A stretch of DNA of 64,000 nt, from NCBI RefSeq assembly GCF_007827045.1, contig NZ_RPFW01000006.1:186001-250000 (forward strand). The letters are read 5' to 3'. This DNA comes from Trebonia kvetii (GTDB lineage: Bacteria; Actinomycetota; Actinomycetes; Streptosporangiales; Streptosporangiaceae). The translations under genes and the position numbers were made by a program. Of the stretch, positions 8,928-18,078 are shown one piece after another; positions within the stretch are counted from its first letter, which is position 1; every line of letters begins with the position of its first letter. Below the pieces are notes generated by a model that worked only from the letters and a program-made list of their open reading frames with translations, was not told the origin of the DNA and made no database searches.

Positions 8928-10226
8928 ATGACCAAGGGCACCGAGATCCGCTACCGCGTCCGTGGCGGCACGCCCCTTCAGGGCACGGTCTTCGTTCAAG
9001 GCGCCAAGAACGCGGCGCTGAAAATGATCGCCGCGGCGCTGCTCACGGACAAGGGCCGGACCGTGCTCAGGAATGTCCCGCCGATTGAGGACGTGCGGCG
9101 CGCCGTCGAACTCGCGCAGGTCATCGGCGCCCGCGTCGAGTTTCACGAGGCGGAGCGGACCCTGGTCGTCGATGCCTCCACGCTCACCTCTCCGGTCCTG
9201 CCCGCGGAGATCGCCAGGCGGTTCCGGGGTTCTGTGCTCTTCGTGCCCGCGCTGCTGCACCGGTTCGGTGAGGCGGTGATCGAGGGCGTCGGCGGCTGCA
9301 ACCTTGGCAGCAGGAACCTCGACTTCCACTACCGTGGCTTCGCCCGGCTCGGCGCGACCGTCGACGAGGGCGAGTCGGTCATCCGCATCACCGCCAGGGA
9401 CGGCCTGCGCGGTGCGCACCTGTACCTGGACACGCCGTCGCACACCGGCACAGAGAACCTGATGATGGCGGCCTCGCTCGCGCCCGGCACGACGATCATC
9501 GACAACACGGCGCAGGAGCCCGAGGTTCTCGACATGATCGCGTTCCTTAGCAAGATGGGCGCGGAGATCAGCGGCGGCGGCACCGGGTTCATCACCGTGC
9601 ACGGGGTGTCCGAGCTCAGGGCGGTCGAGCACACGGTGATGGCGGACCGGATCGACGCCGGCGTGTTCGCCATGGCGGCCGCGTCCGCGGGCGGCGAGAT
9701 CAACCTGGTCGGCGCGAACCTGGACCACCTCGGCGTGGTCCGCTGGAAGCTCGAGCAGATGGGCGTCGAGTTCGCCACCAATGGCGCGGTGCTCCAGGTC
9801 CACCGGGAGAAGCCGCTGCGGCCGATAAACGTGATCACCAGCCCGTTCCCCGGGTTCGCGACGGACCTGCAGTCGCCGATCATGACCCTGGCGACGATGG
9901 CGGAAGGTGCGAGCTACATCCGCGAGACCATCTTCGACGGCCGCTACTCGCTGGCGGCCGAGCTGAACAAGATGGGCGCGAAGGTCGAGATCGACAACAA
10001 CGTGGCGATCGTGCACGGTCCGTCCGTGCTGCGCGGCACCGAGGTGGTCGCGCCCGACCTGCGCGGCGGCGCGGCGCTCATCCTCGCGGGCCTGGCCGCC
10101 GAGGGCGAGACCGTGATCTCTCCCGGCTACTACATCGACCGCGGGCACTCCGCGATCGACGAGCGGCTGCGCGCCCTTGGCGCGGACGTCACCTGCGAGG
10201 AGCACGAGGCCGTAGTCGCGGCCTAG
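8928..10226 (+). CDS. murA: UDP-N-acetylglucosamine 1-carboxyvinyltransferase
   Basis: EPSP-synthase-fold enzyme that transfers enolpyruvate from PEP to UDP-GlcNAc, the first committed step of peptidoglycan precursor synthesis. At 432 residues it is full length. It has QGAKNAALKM near residue 24 (catalytic Lys27), and GGCNLGSRNLDFH with the loop cysteine at residue 124, the residue attacked by fosfomycin. Later come DRIDAGVFAMAAA, TSPFPGFATDLQSP and DLRGGAALILAGLAAEG. AGGAG lies ten bases before the ATG at 8928. The cysteine-loop context (NLGSR rather than AIGARP) is a variant form. Confidence 0.92.
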   Translation: MTKGTEIRYRVRGGTPLQGTVFVQGAKNAALKMIAAALLTDKGRTVLRNVPPIEDVRRAVELAQVIGARVEFHEAERTLVVDASTLTSPVLPAEIARRFRGSVLFVPALLHRFGEAVIEGVGGCNLGSRNLDFHYRGFARLGATVDEGESVIRITARDGLRGAHLYLDTPSHTGTENLMMAASLAPGTTIIDNTAQEPEVLDMIAFLSKMGAEISGGGTGFITVHGVSELRAVEHTVMADRIDAGVFAMAAASAGGEINLVGANLDHLGVVRWKLEQMGVEFATNGAVLQVHREKPLRPINVITSPFPGFATDLQSPIMTLATMAEGASYIRETIFDGRYSLAAELNKMGAKVEIDNNVAIVHGPSVLRGTEVVAPDLRGGAALILAGLAAEGETVISPGYYIDRGHSAIDERLRALGADVTCEEHEAVVAA

Positions 10227-10245
10227 CGACATCAGCTTTACGCGT

Positions 10246-10280
10246 AACGCGGCCGACCCTTCAGCGGGGCCGGCCGCGTT
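10246..10280. terminator. Bidirectional terminator between murA and hisC-type gene
   Basis: Arms 10246-10259 and 10266-10280 form a GC-rich stem of about 14 pairs with one mismatch and a six-base loop. A TTTT run follows on the plus strand. It separates convergent genes. Confidence 0.75.
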
Positions 10281-10312
10281 TTGCGTTGACCGCGCCGGGC
10301 GGCGCGGTAGCG

Positions 10313-11389
10313 CTAGTTCCGGTGGGGGAAGGCGCTAGCCACCGCAAGGATAGCGTCGTTCGCGGCAGGCGTGCCGACCGAGATCCGCGCACCCTCGCCG
10401 GCGAACGGACGGACCGCGACGCCCGCGGTGTCGCACGCCTGGGCGAACTCCATCGTGTGCTCGCCGAGGCGGAGCCAGACGAAGTTCGCCTCAGTCACCG
10501 GCACCGTCCAGCCGTCCGCAAGCAGCGTCTCGCGCACCCGTTCGCGTTCCTTCACCACGCTCTCCACGCGGCTCAGCAGTTCGTCCTCGGCGTTCAGCGA
10601 GGCCACCGCCGCGGCCTGCGCTACCGAGTTGACCGTGAACGGCAGCATCGTCTTCCTGACCGCCTCGGCCACCGGCTTATGGCCGATGAGGAAGCCGACT
10701 CTCAGGCCCGCGAGCCCGTAGGCCTTGGAGAAGGTGCGCAGCACGGCCACGTTCGGCCGGTCGCGGTACACCTCAACGCCGTCGGGAACGGCGGGGTCCC
10801 TGATGTACTCGTGGTAGGCCTCGTCGAGCACGACAAGGCAGTCGGCGGGAACCCGGTCGAGGAAGCTGATGAGTTCCTGCTCGCGAACCGCTGTCCCTGT
10901 CGGGTTGTTGGGGTTGCAGACCAGGATGAGCCTGGTGCGCCGGGTGATCGCCGCCGCCATCGCGGCCAGGTCGTGCGTCTCGTCCCGCAGCGGGACCCGC
11001 ACCGAGGTGGCGCCCGCAAGGTCCGCCAGGGGCGGGTAGGCCTCGAACGAGCGCCAGCCGTACATGACCTCGTCGCCCGGATCGCTGACGGCCACAATGA
11101 GCTGCTGCAGCACACCGACGGAGCCGCAGCCGACCGCCACGTGCCCGGCGGGGACGTCGAACCGCTCGGCGAGCGCGCTCGTCAGCGCCTCCGCGCCGTT
11201 GTCCGGGTAGCGGTTGACGCCGCGTCCCGCCTCCGCGATCACCTCGACGACCGACGGCAGCGGCCCGTAGGGAGACTCGTTGGACGACAGCTTGTGCGCT
11301 TCGCCCGTCGCGACGGCCGGCATTTTGCCTGGCTTGTACGCGGGAACGGTGTCGAGCACCGGACGGAATCGGGGCGTTACGTCAGTCAT
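10313..11389 (-). CDS. Histidinol-phosphate / aromatic aminotransferase
   Basis: A PLP-dependent fold-type I aminotransferase of 358 residues. It has SSNESPYGPLPSV and VNRYPDNGAEAL near the N-terminus, GCGSVGVLQQL, NPNNPTGT, DEAYHEY and the PLP lysine in TFSKAYGLAGLRVG. It could be HisC (histidinol phosphate to imidazole acetol phosphate) or the actinobacterial phenylalanine/tyrosine transaminase Pat. It lies alone, away from other his genes, and near murA, which slightly favours the Pat-like assignment. Specificity cannot be read from the sequence. Confidence 0.85.
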   Translation of the reverse strand: MTDVTPRFRPVLDTVPAYKPGKMPAVATGEAHKLSSNESPYGPLPSVVEVIAEAGRGVNRYPDNGAEALTSALAERFDVPAGHVAVGCGSVGVLQQLIVAVSDPGDEVMYGWRSFEAYPPLADLAGATSVRVPLRDETHDLAAMAAAITRRTRLILVCNPNNPTGTAVREQELISFLDRVPADCLVVLDEAYHEYIRDPAVPDGVEVYRDRPNVAVLRTFSKAYGLAGLRVGFLIGHKPVAEAVRKTMLPFTVNSVAQAAAVASLNAEDELLSRVESVVKERERVRETLLADGWTVPVTEANFVWLRLGEHTMEFAQACDTAGVAVRPFAGEGARISVGTPAANDAILAVASAFPHRN

Positions 11390-11399
11390 GCCCCTTAGA

Positions 11400-12125
11400 T
11401 TAGGACAGGGTCTTGGCTGCGAACGTGTAGGCCTGCTGACCGAGTTCCTGGACCGCCTTCTCCGAGGCGTTCGGGCCGACCACTGTCACCGTGCCGACGA
11501 ATCCGGCGCCGCGGTAGATCAGCGACCACATCTCCTGCGCGCCGTCGCCGCTCGGGCGCACGTCGAGCGCCTCGGCCTGCCTGCCGATCCCGGTGACCGC
11601 GGCCTGACTGACGCTGTACGTCACGCTCTTGCCGCCGGACTTGGCCACGTAGTGCGTGCACCGGGCAGGGACGAGGCCGGAGATCGCGGCCGTAGCGGAG
11701 CTGCCGGACGACGAGATGAGCACCTCGGAGACCAGGTTCTTGGCCACCTTGAAGGTGACGGCGGCGGCCTCCGCGCCCTGCAGCGCAGCCGGCTCGAATC
11801 CGTTCCGGGCGGCCGCGGCGCAGGCCTTGGGCGTCACCTGGCTGCCAGCCGCTCCTTGGCTGCCCGCATACACGGAGGCGAGCGTGCCGTAATCGCCCAT
11901 GCTCGCGGGTCCGGCCGGGGCGACGCCGTTGACCCGGGTAAGCAGCGCAGCGCGCAGCTTCTCCTCACTCGACAGCCGAGACGCCTTGGCCGCCGCCGAC
12001 GCGGACGCCGCGGCGGACCCTTCGGCGGCCGCGGAATGCCCGCCACCAGTGCACCCGGCGAAACTCACACACATGACGGCCACAAGGAGCCCCCACATCC
12101 CCGTGCGCCAGCGACGGTCCCCCAT
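11400..12125 (-). CDS. Secreted lipoprotein of unknown function
   Basis: A 241-residue predicted lipoprotein. A short basic N-terminus and hydrophobic stretch lead to the lipobox SFAGC (Cys25), followed by a Gly/Ser/Ala-rich low-complexity linker. The remaining 190 residues resemble the sensor-like lipoproteins of actinobacteria, with two cysteines (TPKACAAAAR, LVPARCTHYV) that may pair. Strong ribosome-binding site (GGGGGAGGAG). It starts just 10 bases upstream of the aminotransferase stop region, with both on the minus strand, so the two may be cotranscribed. No enzyme motif is seen. Confidence 0.7.
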   Translation of the reverse strand: MGDRRWRTGMWGLLVAVMCVSFAGCTGGGHSAAAEGSAAASASAAAKASRLSSEEKLRAALLTRVNGVAPAGPASMGDYGTLASVYAGSQGAAGSQVTPKACAAAARNGFEPAALQGAEAAAVTFKVAKNLVSEVLISSSGSSATAAISGLVPARCTHYVAKSGGKSVTYSVSQAAVTGIGRQAEALDVRPSGDGAQEMWSLIYRGAGFVGTVTVVGPNASEKAVQELGQQAYTFAAKTLS

Positions 12126-12569
12126 CCCCCGCTCCTCCCCCTAAGAACCATACCCCCATCACTGCGCGACAATAGCGCACCGTGAGTGACGAAGAATTAC
12201 TGGGAGTAAGAAACGGGCCGGCCTACGGCCCTCGCACCGCACTTTGCATAGACCTGTCGCGTATGGATGTACCGCTGGGCCGGCTCTGGCCGGCTAAACG
12301 GGAGCTTCTTGGCGGTCCAGTGGCGGTGAGGCCAGGCGGGGCCGACTCAAGCCGACCATGGCGGGAGTCGAGCTCGAGGATGCCGCTTGCCCAGCTGCTG
12401 CTGCCAGCGCGCAGGCGGCCCGGGTGGGCGTCCGGTGTGAAGATGGGAACGCCGCCGCCGGCCGCGAACGGGGATCACGTAGAAGCGGTACCGGTCCACC
12501 TGGGGATTTCATGCGGTTTTGGTAACGGGCGCGGCTCGCCTCGTGTCAAGTGTTACACCTGGGTAAGAC
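12126..12569. other. Intergenic region without a recognised gene
   Basis: About 440 bases between the lipoprotein start and the next terminator. The plus-strand frame that is open across it has no family features and no plausible ribosome-binding site. A GTGTTACAC element at 12549-12557 resembles the palindrome in the hairpin at 22231. This stretch must hold the promoter of the lipoprotein gene. Confidence 0.4.
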
Positions 12570-12590
12570 TCGCTGGGCGATCACCAGCGA
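12570..12590 (-). terminator. Hairpin downstream of the 12605-13159 gene
   Basis: TCGCTGG (12570-12576) and CCAGCGA (12584-12590) form a seven-pair stem with a seven-base loop, 15 bases after the stop of the minus-strand membrane protein gene. Confidence 0.45.
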
Positions 12591-12604
12591 CTGGCACAAG
12601 CAAT

Positions 12605-13159
12605 TCACATGCTCGCGGTCATCACCGCGAGCAGGAACGTCCCAACCGCCGCGAAGCCGTGCGCGATAGGGACGAGAACGGCCGGGTTGGGGCGGATGGG
12701 GCGGTGCCCGGCCGCGGCTTCGCGGCGGTGCTCATCGATCAGGCGCGCGATCATCTCATCGGTGATCTGGTACTCCAGCGAGTCGCCGCCCTCGGCCGCG
12801 CCCGCGGCAGTCTCGGGGAGGGCCACCGCCGGCGCGTCCCATGGGGACGTCCGCCGCCCACCCGGCTTGCGGGCCGGATACGGCGTCCACAGCGTCACGG
12901 TACAGAGCCCGAGCCCCACGGTCACCATCAGCACGCCGACCGCCGTCCAGGCCAGCGCCCGCGCGCCGGAAGCCAGATAAGCGACCCAGACGACCAAACC
13001 GAAGAGAGCCAGCCCGGCGTGGCCGAAGATCAGCTGCGGCGGCAGCCCGCCGGCCCGGGCGCGCTCCCGGCGCAGACCGCCGCGCACCAGCCAGGTCCGC
13101 AGCATGAAGGCGCCCAGGCTCGCGGTCAGCAGCCAGCTAATGAACGTTGCGAACCGCAT
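12605..13159 (-). CDS. Small integral membrane protein, unknown
   Basis: A 184-residue protein with hydrophobic spans at about residues 3-25, 44-64 and 68-92, a soluble middle segment (SLEYQITDEMIARLIDEHR) and a last span near the C-terminus (VPIAHGFAAVGTFLLAVMTAS). GGAGA lies upstream of the ATG at 13159. It sits 108 bases downstream of the CtaG-Sco fusion on the same strand, so a role with cytochrome oxidase assembly is possible. The family is not recognised. Confidence 0.65.
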   Translation of the reverse strand: MRFATFISWLLTASLGAFMLRTWLVRGGLRRERARAGGLPPQLIFGHAGLALFGLVVWVAYLASGARALAWTAVGVLMVTVGLGLCTVTLWTPYPARKPGGRRTSPWDAPAVALPETAAGAAEGGDSLEYQITDEMIARLIDEHRREAAAGHRPIRPNPAVLVPIAHGFAAVGTFLLAVMTASM

Positions 13160-13267
13160 GACATCTCCCTGGCACCTATTCAGACCAGGATGATCGGCCT
13201 TGACTAGTCCAGTCTTGCACAGGTCATCTGCCCGCACCCGACGGGACAGGGTCCCCGCTGGCCGCCG

Positions 13268-15001
13268 CTAGGGCACAAGGGAATCGGCGACCTGCGCGAT
13301 GCCCCGGCCCCATGACGCGATCTGTCCTGGCGCCAGGTACGCGGTCCCCGCCGTTGTGTGGTCGGCCATCGGGGCGGCGATGTACCGCTCGCGGCCGTCC
13401 GGGCCGATGAAGTAGATGACCGAGGTGTGCACGATGTCCGCATTGCGGCTGGGCACAGCGACCGCGACGCCGTAGCCGCGCCAGGCAGCCCGCAGGGAGT
13501 TCACCGGCCCGGTGAAGAAATGCCAGCCGGGGATCGAGCCGAGCTGGTGCTCGTTCGAGAACGCCGCGACGTCCGAAACCCGGTTGAAGAACTGGTTGAC
13601 GTTGACGGCGGCGAAGACCACCTGCCCCGCCGCCTTGCCGAGGTCGTGGTAGGCGTCGACGAACTCCTGGGAGACCAGCGGGCAGATGTCGGTGCAGTGC
13701 GGGTCCATGAACTCGAGGACGACGACCTTGCCGCGCAGGCCGGACAATGCCAGCGTCCTGCCGTCCTGGTCGGTAAACCGGAACCCGGGCGCCGCCCTGG
13801 CGGGGACGGGGGACAGCCCCATCAGGTTGATTGTGGGCAGCGAAACGCTCGCCGGGATGCCCGAGGGCCGCTGCCCGGCGAGCGCACCCGCGTCGTGCCG
13901 CCTGACGGCGACCACCAAGGTGACGAGCCCGGCGATGAGGATGACCGCGACCGCGACCGCCGCTGCCAGAATCCACGCCCGGCGATTCGGGTCGCTGGCA
14001 GCGCCCCGGGCGTCCGCGGCCCGGGCCGCCTGCGCGGTATCCGCGCCGTGCCGGGGCACTTGCCTGCTGGATCTCATAGTCACTAACCGCCTGTCCGGCG
14101 TTAGCCCGGCGGCTGGACGGGGTTGCGGCCAGCGTGCCGGCCGGCGCCTGAGCCCGCGGTCGAGGGTGGCGCTCAGGCCGCCTTCGCTGCCGACGATCTG
14201 CCGGATGATGACGATCAGGGTGGGCAGGGCCCAGAAGTCCCCGCAGACCCACAAGATCGCCGCGCCGATCTGCTGGTCGGCGAACGGGGGCAAGATCACG
14301 CCGGGCAGGTGGTTGTAGACCGGGTACACCGAGGTCCTGCTGAAGATGCTCAGTGCCATGGCCAGCATGATCATCACCGCGTTGGTGCCGAGGAGGGCGG
14401 CGGCGCGGCTGGTCAGCGGCATCCGGCGGCGGAACGGCGGCGAGGGGACGTACTGCAACCAGAACAGCAAGCCCACGGCGAGGAAGCTGCCGTGCAGCAG
14501 CCAGATGTGCACGGCCTGGTTGTTTTCACCCAAGTCGAATAGGGCGGGAACATGCCAGGCGATCATCACCGCGTTGAAGAGGACCACTGACACCCAGGGC
14601 CGCAGCAGGAATCCGCTGGCCGCGCGCAGCGGCCGGGACCAGCCGCCGGCCAGGACGCCGCGGGTGGCGGCGCGGCCCAGGCGAGCGGGCAGCGCGGCCA
14701 GCAGCGGCTGCCACGGGGCGCCGGCGGCGATCAGGGTGGGGGCGGCGAACATCAGCAGCAGGTGCTGGATCATGTGCACGAAGAAGTAATCGTCGGACCA
14801 GTAGTCAATGGGTGACTCGGTGGCGAACAGCAGCACGGCGAGCCCAGCGTAGAAGCACGCCGACCGCAGCCGCCGCTGCCGGGTCCGTTCCGGCCGGGAA
14901 CGCCGGGCCAGCTGCCACAGGCCCGCCTCATGCCAGGCCGCGACGAGGACGGCCGCGACGAGGAACGGGTCGAAGGACCAGTTGTTCAGCAGATAGTTCA
15001 T
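13268..15001 (-). CDS. CtaG-Sco1/SenC fusion, cytochrome oxidase copper assembly protein
   Basis: A 577-residue two-domain protein. Residues 1-280 are a caa3-type CtaG domain with six to seven spans; HMIQHLLLMFAAPTL is the family hallmark, with histidines likely to bind copper. A basic linker of about 60 residues and one span (about 345-370) lead to an extracytoplasmic thioredoxin-fold Sco/SenC domain. That domain has MDPHCTDICPLV (Cys436, Cys440) and VHTSVIYFI (His525), the three copper ligands of Sco1. CtaG and Sco deliver copper to CuB and CuA sites respectively, so one polypeptide may serve both. It is divergent from the oxidase genes it probably serves. The reading frame is unbroken; an internal start before the Sco part cannot be excluded. 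Confidence 0.82.
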   Translation of the reverse strand: MNYLLNNWSFDPFLVAAVLVAAWHEAGLWQLARRSRPERTRQRRLRSACFYAGLAVLLFATESPIDYWSDDYFFVHMIQHLLLMFAAPTLIAAGAPWQPLLAALPARLGRAATRGVLAGGWSRPLRAASGFLLRPWVSVVLFNAVMIAWHVPALFDLGENNQAVHIWLLHGSFLAVGLLFWLQYVPSPPFRRRMPLTSRAAALLGTNAVMIMLAMALSIFSRTSVYPVYNHLPGVILPPFADQQIGAAILWVCGDFWALPTLIVIIRQIVGSEGGLSATLDRGLRRRPARWPQPRPAAGLTPDRRLVTMRSSRQVPRHGADTAQAARAADARGAASDPNRRAWILAAAVAVAVILIAGLVTLVVAVRRHDAGALAGQRPSGIPASVSLPTINLMGLSPVPARAAPGFRFTDQDGRTLALSGLRGKVVVLEFMDPHCTDICPLVSQEFVDAYHDLGKAAGQVVFAAVNVNQFFNRVSDVAAFSNEHQLGSIPGWHFFTGPVNSLRAAWRGYGVAVAVPSRNADIVHTSVIYFIGPDGRERYIAAPMADHTTAGTAYLAPGQIASWGRGIAQVADSLVP

Positions 15002-15217
15002 CGTGGCCTACCCTGCCTGGTTCAGCCCCGAGTTCATGCCAGACACGGCGCCGGCTCCCTTCTGCGCTCTGCGGGCTCCCGCGACAGCGGGTCAACCGTG
15101 CGATATCAAGTTAAGCATCCCTTTGCCCAGGTAACAGGGGTGGCATGCACGATGAAGAAAATGCCATCCAGCGCGCTCCGCTGCTTGCCAGGACCCGTTT
15201 CGGCGGAACAGCACCAC

Positions 15218-15832
15218 TCAGCCGGGCAGGCCAGGCGGTGCCACGTGGGCGGACAGCGCTGTGCTTGCCGAGGTGAAGAGCTGGTCTATCCGGGCACGTT
15301 GCGCGTCCATCGCCTGCTGGTCTCGGCGCAACTGCGCGGACGTGCGCTCGATCTCGGCTGGCGTCGTGGCGGCCAGTCGGCTGGCCACGTCGCTCTGAAC
15401 CCGTTGCGCCAGGGGGAACCCCCAGGTGACAAGGTCTTTTACCGCCGCATCGAGGTGAAACGAGGCTAGCGACCCCGGAACCTGGTACAGGACTAGGTCC
15501 TCCATCTGCATGTTGTTGCCGGGCGAGCAGTTCGCTGCGGCCGTGTTAGCAATCGTCACCGCCGTCTTGACGTCATGACTCGTGCCGGACTCGATGGCCC
15601 GCAGGGCCGTGAGCGAATCGGTGACTCCTCCCGCGCACGACTCGATGTCGATGGTCAGGTCATGGACCACGCCTCGCAGGTCGGCGGCTCGCTGCGCGGC
15701 CGATGGCCGGTGCGGGATGGCGACGAGCACCAGCCCGGCGACGAGCACCACTGCGACGGCCAGCATCCATCTGGGGGTCCGCAGCACGGGCCAGCCGGTA
15801 GGCCGATATGCGGCCCGTGGTGGCTTCGCCAT
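15218..15832 (-). CDS. Membrane-anchored extracytoplasmic protein, unknown
   Basis: A 204-residue protein with one N-terminal span (about residues 22-40) preceded by a basic cytoplasmic tail. The exported part is helical and alanine-rich, with two cysteines (DIESCAGGV and AANCSPGNN) that could form a disulfide. A GGAGG site sits before the ATG at 15832. It lies between the CtaG-Sco gene and the oxidase operon and may be an accessory factor. No known domain is recognised. Confidence 0.6.
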   Translation of the reverse strand: MAKPPRAAYRPTGWPVLRTPRWMLAVAVVLVAGLVLVAIPHRPSAAQRAADLRGVVHDLTIDIESCAGGVTDSLTALRAIESGTSHDVKTAVTIANTAAANCSPGNNMQMEDLVLYQVPGSLASFHLDAAVKDLVTWGFPLAQRVQSDVASRLAATTPAEIERTSAQLRRDQQAMDAQRARIDQLFTSASTALSAHVAPPGLPG

Positions 15833-16162
15833 GGTCCCTCCCTCCGATTCCCGGCCGCGCGGGTCCTGCCGGCGTCATCACGCGAGCACCTGCGCTGTCT
15901 TCCGGTCGCCTCTGGGTGCTCCGAGACGGCATTTCTATTGTCGCTTCTTGTTTGTTTTCGACCAAGATGGGGTGTGGGCGCGACCTGATTGCGGTACGGC
16001 GCGTGGCGAAGCTCGCCGTCTTCCCTGACCTGGTCAGCCTTTCCTGGCCGGGGACGCCAGTCCGGCTTGGCGGAGCCCGGCTCCGTCGGACTTTTGAGCT
16101 CCGATGGTCGCAAAATGCCCCAAACTCCCGATGAAAGTTTCGTTCGTTCGTGACGGGAGGTG
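15833..16162. other. Divergent regulatory region upstream of the oxidase operon
   Basis: About 330 bases without a convincing gene, containing AT-rich stretches (near 15935-15970) unusual for this window. It should carry the promoter of the minus-strand 15832 gene. Confidence 0.4.
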
Positions 16163-16190
16163 TTGCCTTGTGGTGCGCGATAGGGATAAT
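16163..16190 (+). promoter_or_regulatory. Candidate promoter of the cytochrome oxidase operon
   Basis: TTGCCT (16163-16168) and GATAAT (16185-16190) are separated by 16 bases and resemble housekeeping -35/-10 elements. They lie about 110 bases upstream of the first gene of the operon. Confidence 0.4.
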
Positions 16191-16300
16191 AGGAATATCT
16201 GCTGGCCTGCAGCGACGGCTCGCATACTGGCCGGATCGAATACGTATTCCTCCAGTATGGGTCCGTTGCTGCTGCGGGTCTGCGAAGCGAGGTGGTACGG

Positions 16301-17029
16301 GTGTCCGTGACGACCCGGGCGGCGGTCCTGATCGTGGCCTTCCTCTGCGTGGTGGGGGTAGGGGTATTCGCCGCCGTGTATTACATCGGCTCGGCGACAA
16401 CGCAGCTGCCGATCGTTCACTACACGGCGTCCGGCGGCCAGGTCAACGTCGTGCTGCAGGAGGATGCGCAGAACGACTCCACCAGCAGGCCGGACTGGGT
16501 GACCTACTACACCCAGGACCCGGCGACCAAGCAGTGGCTGCACACCACGCTGTTCTCGGTCCCGGCCAACACGAAGGTCAACGTGACCATCTACGGCTAT
16601 GACGGCTGCACGCCGCTGCGGAACAACTACTGGAGCCAGGTGCAGGGCACGATCGGCGGCACGGTGACCGTCTCGCAGTTCGACCAGCACGGCAGGGAGT
16701 ACGTCAGCAACCACACGACGCCGATCGTCAACGGGTGGTCGGACTGCAACGTGGGGCACACGTTCGCGATCCCGGAGCTGGGCGTGTCCGTGCCGGTCGC
16801 CTCCCCGAACGCGCTGCTCTCGGCGAACAACCTGTGCAGTTCCTCGCCATGTGTCACGCAGGGCAACCCCTATTCGCTTGAGACGTTCAGTTTCATGTCC
16901 CCCAGTCAGACCGGTACGTACCGGTGGCAGTGCTTTGTCCCGTGCGGCGGCGGATATCTCGACGGCAACGGCGGTCCGATGCAGACCCTCGGATGGATGG
17001 CGGGTGAAATGGACGTGGTGTCCTCGTGA
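16301..17029 (+). CDS. Exported cupredoxin-like protein with CuA-like motif
   Basis: A 242-residue protein anchored by one N-terminal span (about residues 8-30) with a beta-rich exported domain. It has His153 (NVGHTF), then Cys211 and Cys215 in CFVPCGGGY and Met227. The pattern resembles the CuA loop CxxxCGxxHxxM of oxidase subunit II, but the loop histidine is replaced by Tyr or lost. AGGTGG upstream supports the GTG at 16301 rather than 16292. The stop overlaps the ctaC start (GTGA), so it is translated together with subunit II. It may be an extra redox or copper-carrying subunit. It could also be a subunit-II-related sulfocyanin-like protein. Confidence 0.7.
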   Translation: MSVTTRAAVLIVAFLCVVGVGVFAAVYYIGSATTQLPIVHYTASGGQVNVVLQEDAQNDSTSRPDWVTYYTQDPATKQWLHTTLFSVPANTKVNVTIYGYDGCTPLRNNYWSQVQGTIGGTVTVSQFDQHGREYVSNHTTPIVNGWSDCNVGHTFAIPELGVSVPVASPNALLSANNLCSSSPCVTQGNPYSLETFSFMSPSQTGTYRWQCFVPCGGGYLDGNGGPMQTLGWMAGEMDVVSS

Positions 17030-18012
17030 GCTCGACCGAGACCCCGGCGACGGCCGACGGGAATGCGCCGGCCAAGCTGCGTCACGGCTGGCGCCTGCTC
17101 GCAATCTGGCTCGTCCTGGCGCTTGCCGCCGACCTGGTCATCTGGTTCGCCTGGTATCCGCACCTGCCGCCGGGCCGGATGACCGAATCCGCGAAACACC
17201 AGCAGTTCGACATCGCGGTGCTGGCAGTCAGCGCGGCGCCGGTCATCATCTTCGTCCTGCTCTACTTCGGCTACGCGATCGTGGTCTGGCGGGCCAGACC
17301 CGGGGACGACAGCGACGGCCCGCCGATCTACGGCGACACCAAGGTCCAGGCGACGTGGATCATCGGCACCACGGTGATCGTGCTCTGGCTGTTCGTGTTC
17401 GGCACGGTCGAGCTCATCGCTCCGGCCGGCGCCGGCGGCGGGGAGGGCCCGTCGCCGATCTGGAAGCTGGCCGGAAACAAGGCCGCGACCTGGACCCCGG
17501 GCTCCAACGACATGCTCCAGGTGCAGGTGATCGGCCAGCAGTGGGCCTTTACCTACCGGTATCCGCAGTTCGGCGGGATGGAGTCCACGGTGCTCGACCT
17601 GCCGCTGGACACTCCGATCGAGTTCCACGTGACCTCGCTGGACGTGATCCACAGCTTCTGGGCCTACCTGCTCGGCGTGAAGGCCGACGCCAACCCGCAG
17701 GTGGACAACGTGGCGTACACGACCGCGAAGCAGCTCGGCGGCTTCGTCGTCCGCTGCAACGAGCTGTGCGGCATCTGGCACGGGGCCATGTTCAACAACG
17801 GAACCGTCCTTTCGCAGCGCGCGTTCCAGGCGTGGGCGAGCGGCGTGCAGGCCAAGGAGCAGGCGGACGGAGTGCTGGCCGCGCTGCCCCCGTACGCGCT
17901 GACCTACGACCCCACCGTGATCCCCCAGCTCGGCAAGGCCGTGATCAAGATAGACGGCATCACGGGCGCCGCGGGCAACTACTACGAGCCCAGCAACCCG
18001 GTGACGCCATGA
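17026..18012 (+). CDS. ctaC: Cytochrome c oxidase subunit II
   Basis: Accepts electrons from cytochrome c at the binuclear CuA centre. It is a 328-residue protein with membrane spans at about residues 21-45, 65-88 and 110-130, the last two being the subunit II hairpin. The exported cupredoxin domain has WAFTYRYPQF, His209 (DVIHSFW) and the complete CuA loop CNELCGIWHGAM (Cys244, Cys248, His252, Met255). It carries no fused cytochrome c domain, so it is an aa3- rather than caa3-type subunit. The GTG start overlaps the preceding stop by four bases. Confidence 0.93.
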   Translation: MSSTETPATADGNAPAKLRHGWRLLAIWLVLALAADLVIWFAWYPHLPPGRMTESAKHQQFDIAVLAVSAAPVIIFVLLYFGYAIVVWRARPGDDSDGPPIYGDTKVQATWIIGTTVIVLWLFVFGTVELIAPAGAGGGEGPSPIWKLAGNKAATWTPGSNDMLQVQVIGQQWAFTYRYPQFGGMESTVLDLPLDTPIEFHVTSLDVIHSFWAYLLGVKADANPQVDNVAYTTAKQLGGFVVRCNELCGIWHGAMFNNGTVLSQRAFQAWASGVQAKEQADGVLAALPPYALTYDPTVIPQLGKAVIKIDGITGAAGNYYEPSNPVTP

Positions 18013-18078
18013 CGTGCTCCCTGCTACTGACCACGGCGCACTTTAGATCTGGCATGACGTCGGTGAAGGAGTGACGGG

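Noticed and set aside
12182..13207. 341-residue plus-strand frame
   Set aside because: Covers an intergenic stretch and the antisense of a membrane protein gene; no ribosome-binding site or family features.
17626..17640. CACGTG in ctaC as a parS candidate
   Set aside because: Four mismatches to the 14-base core and within a conserved coding segment.
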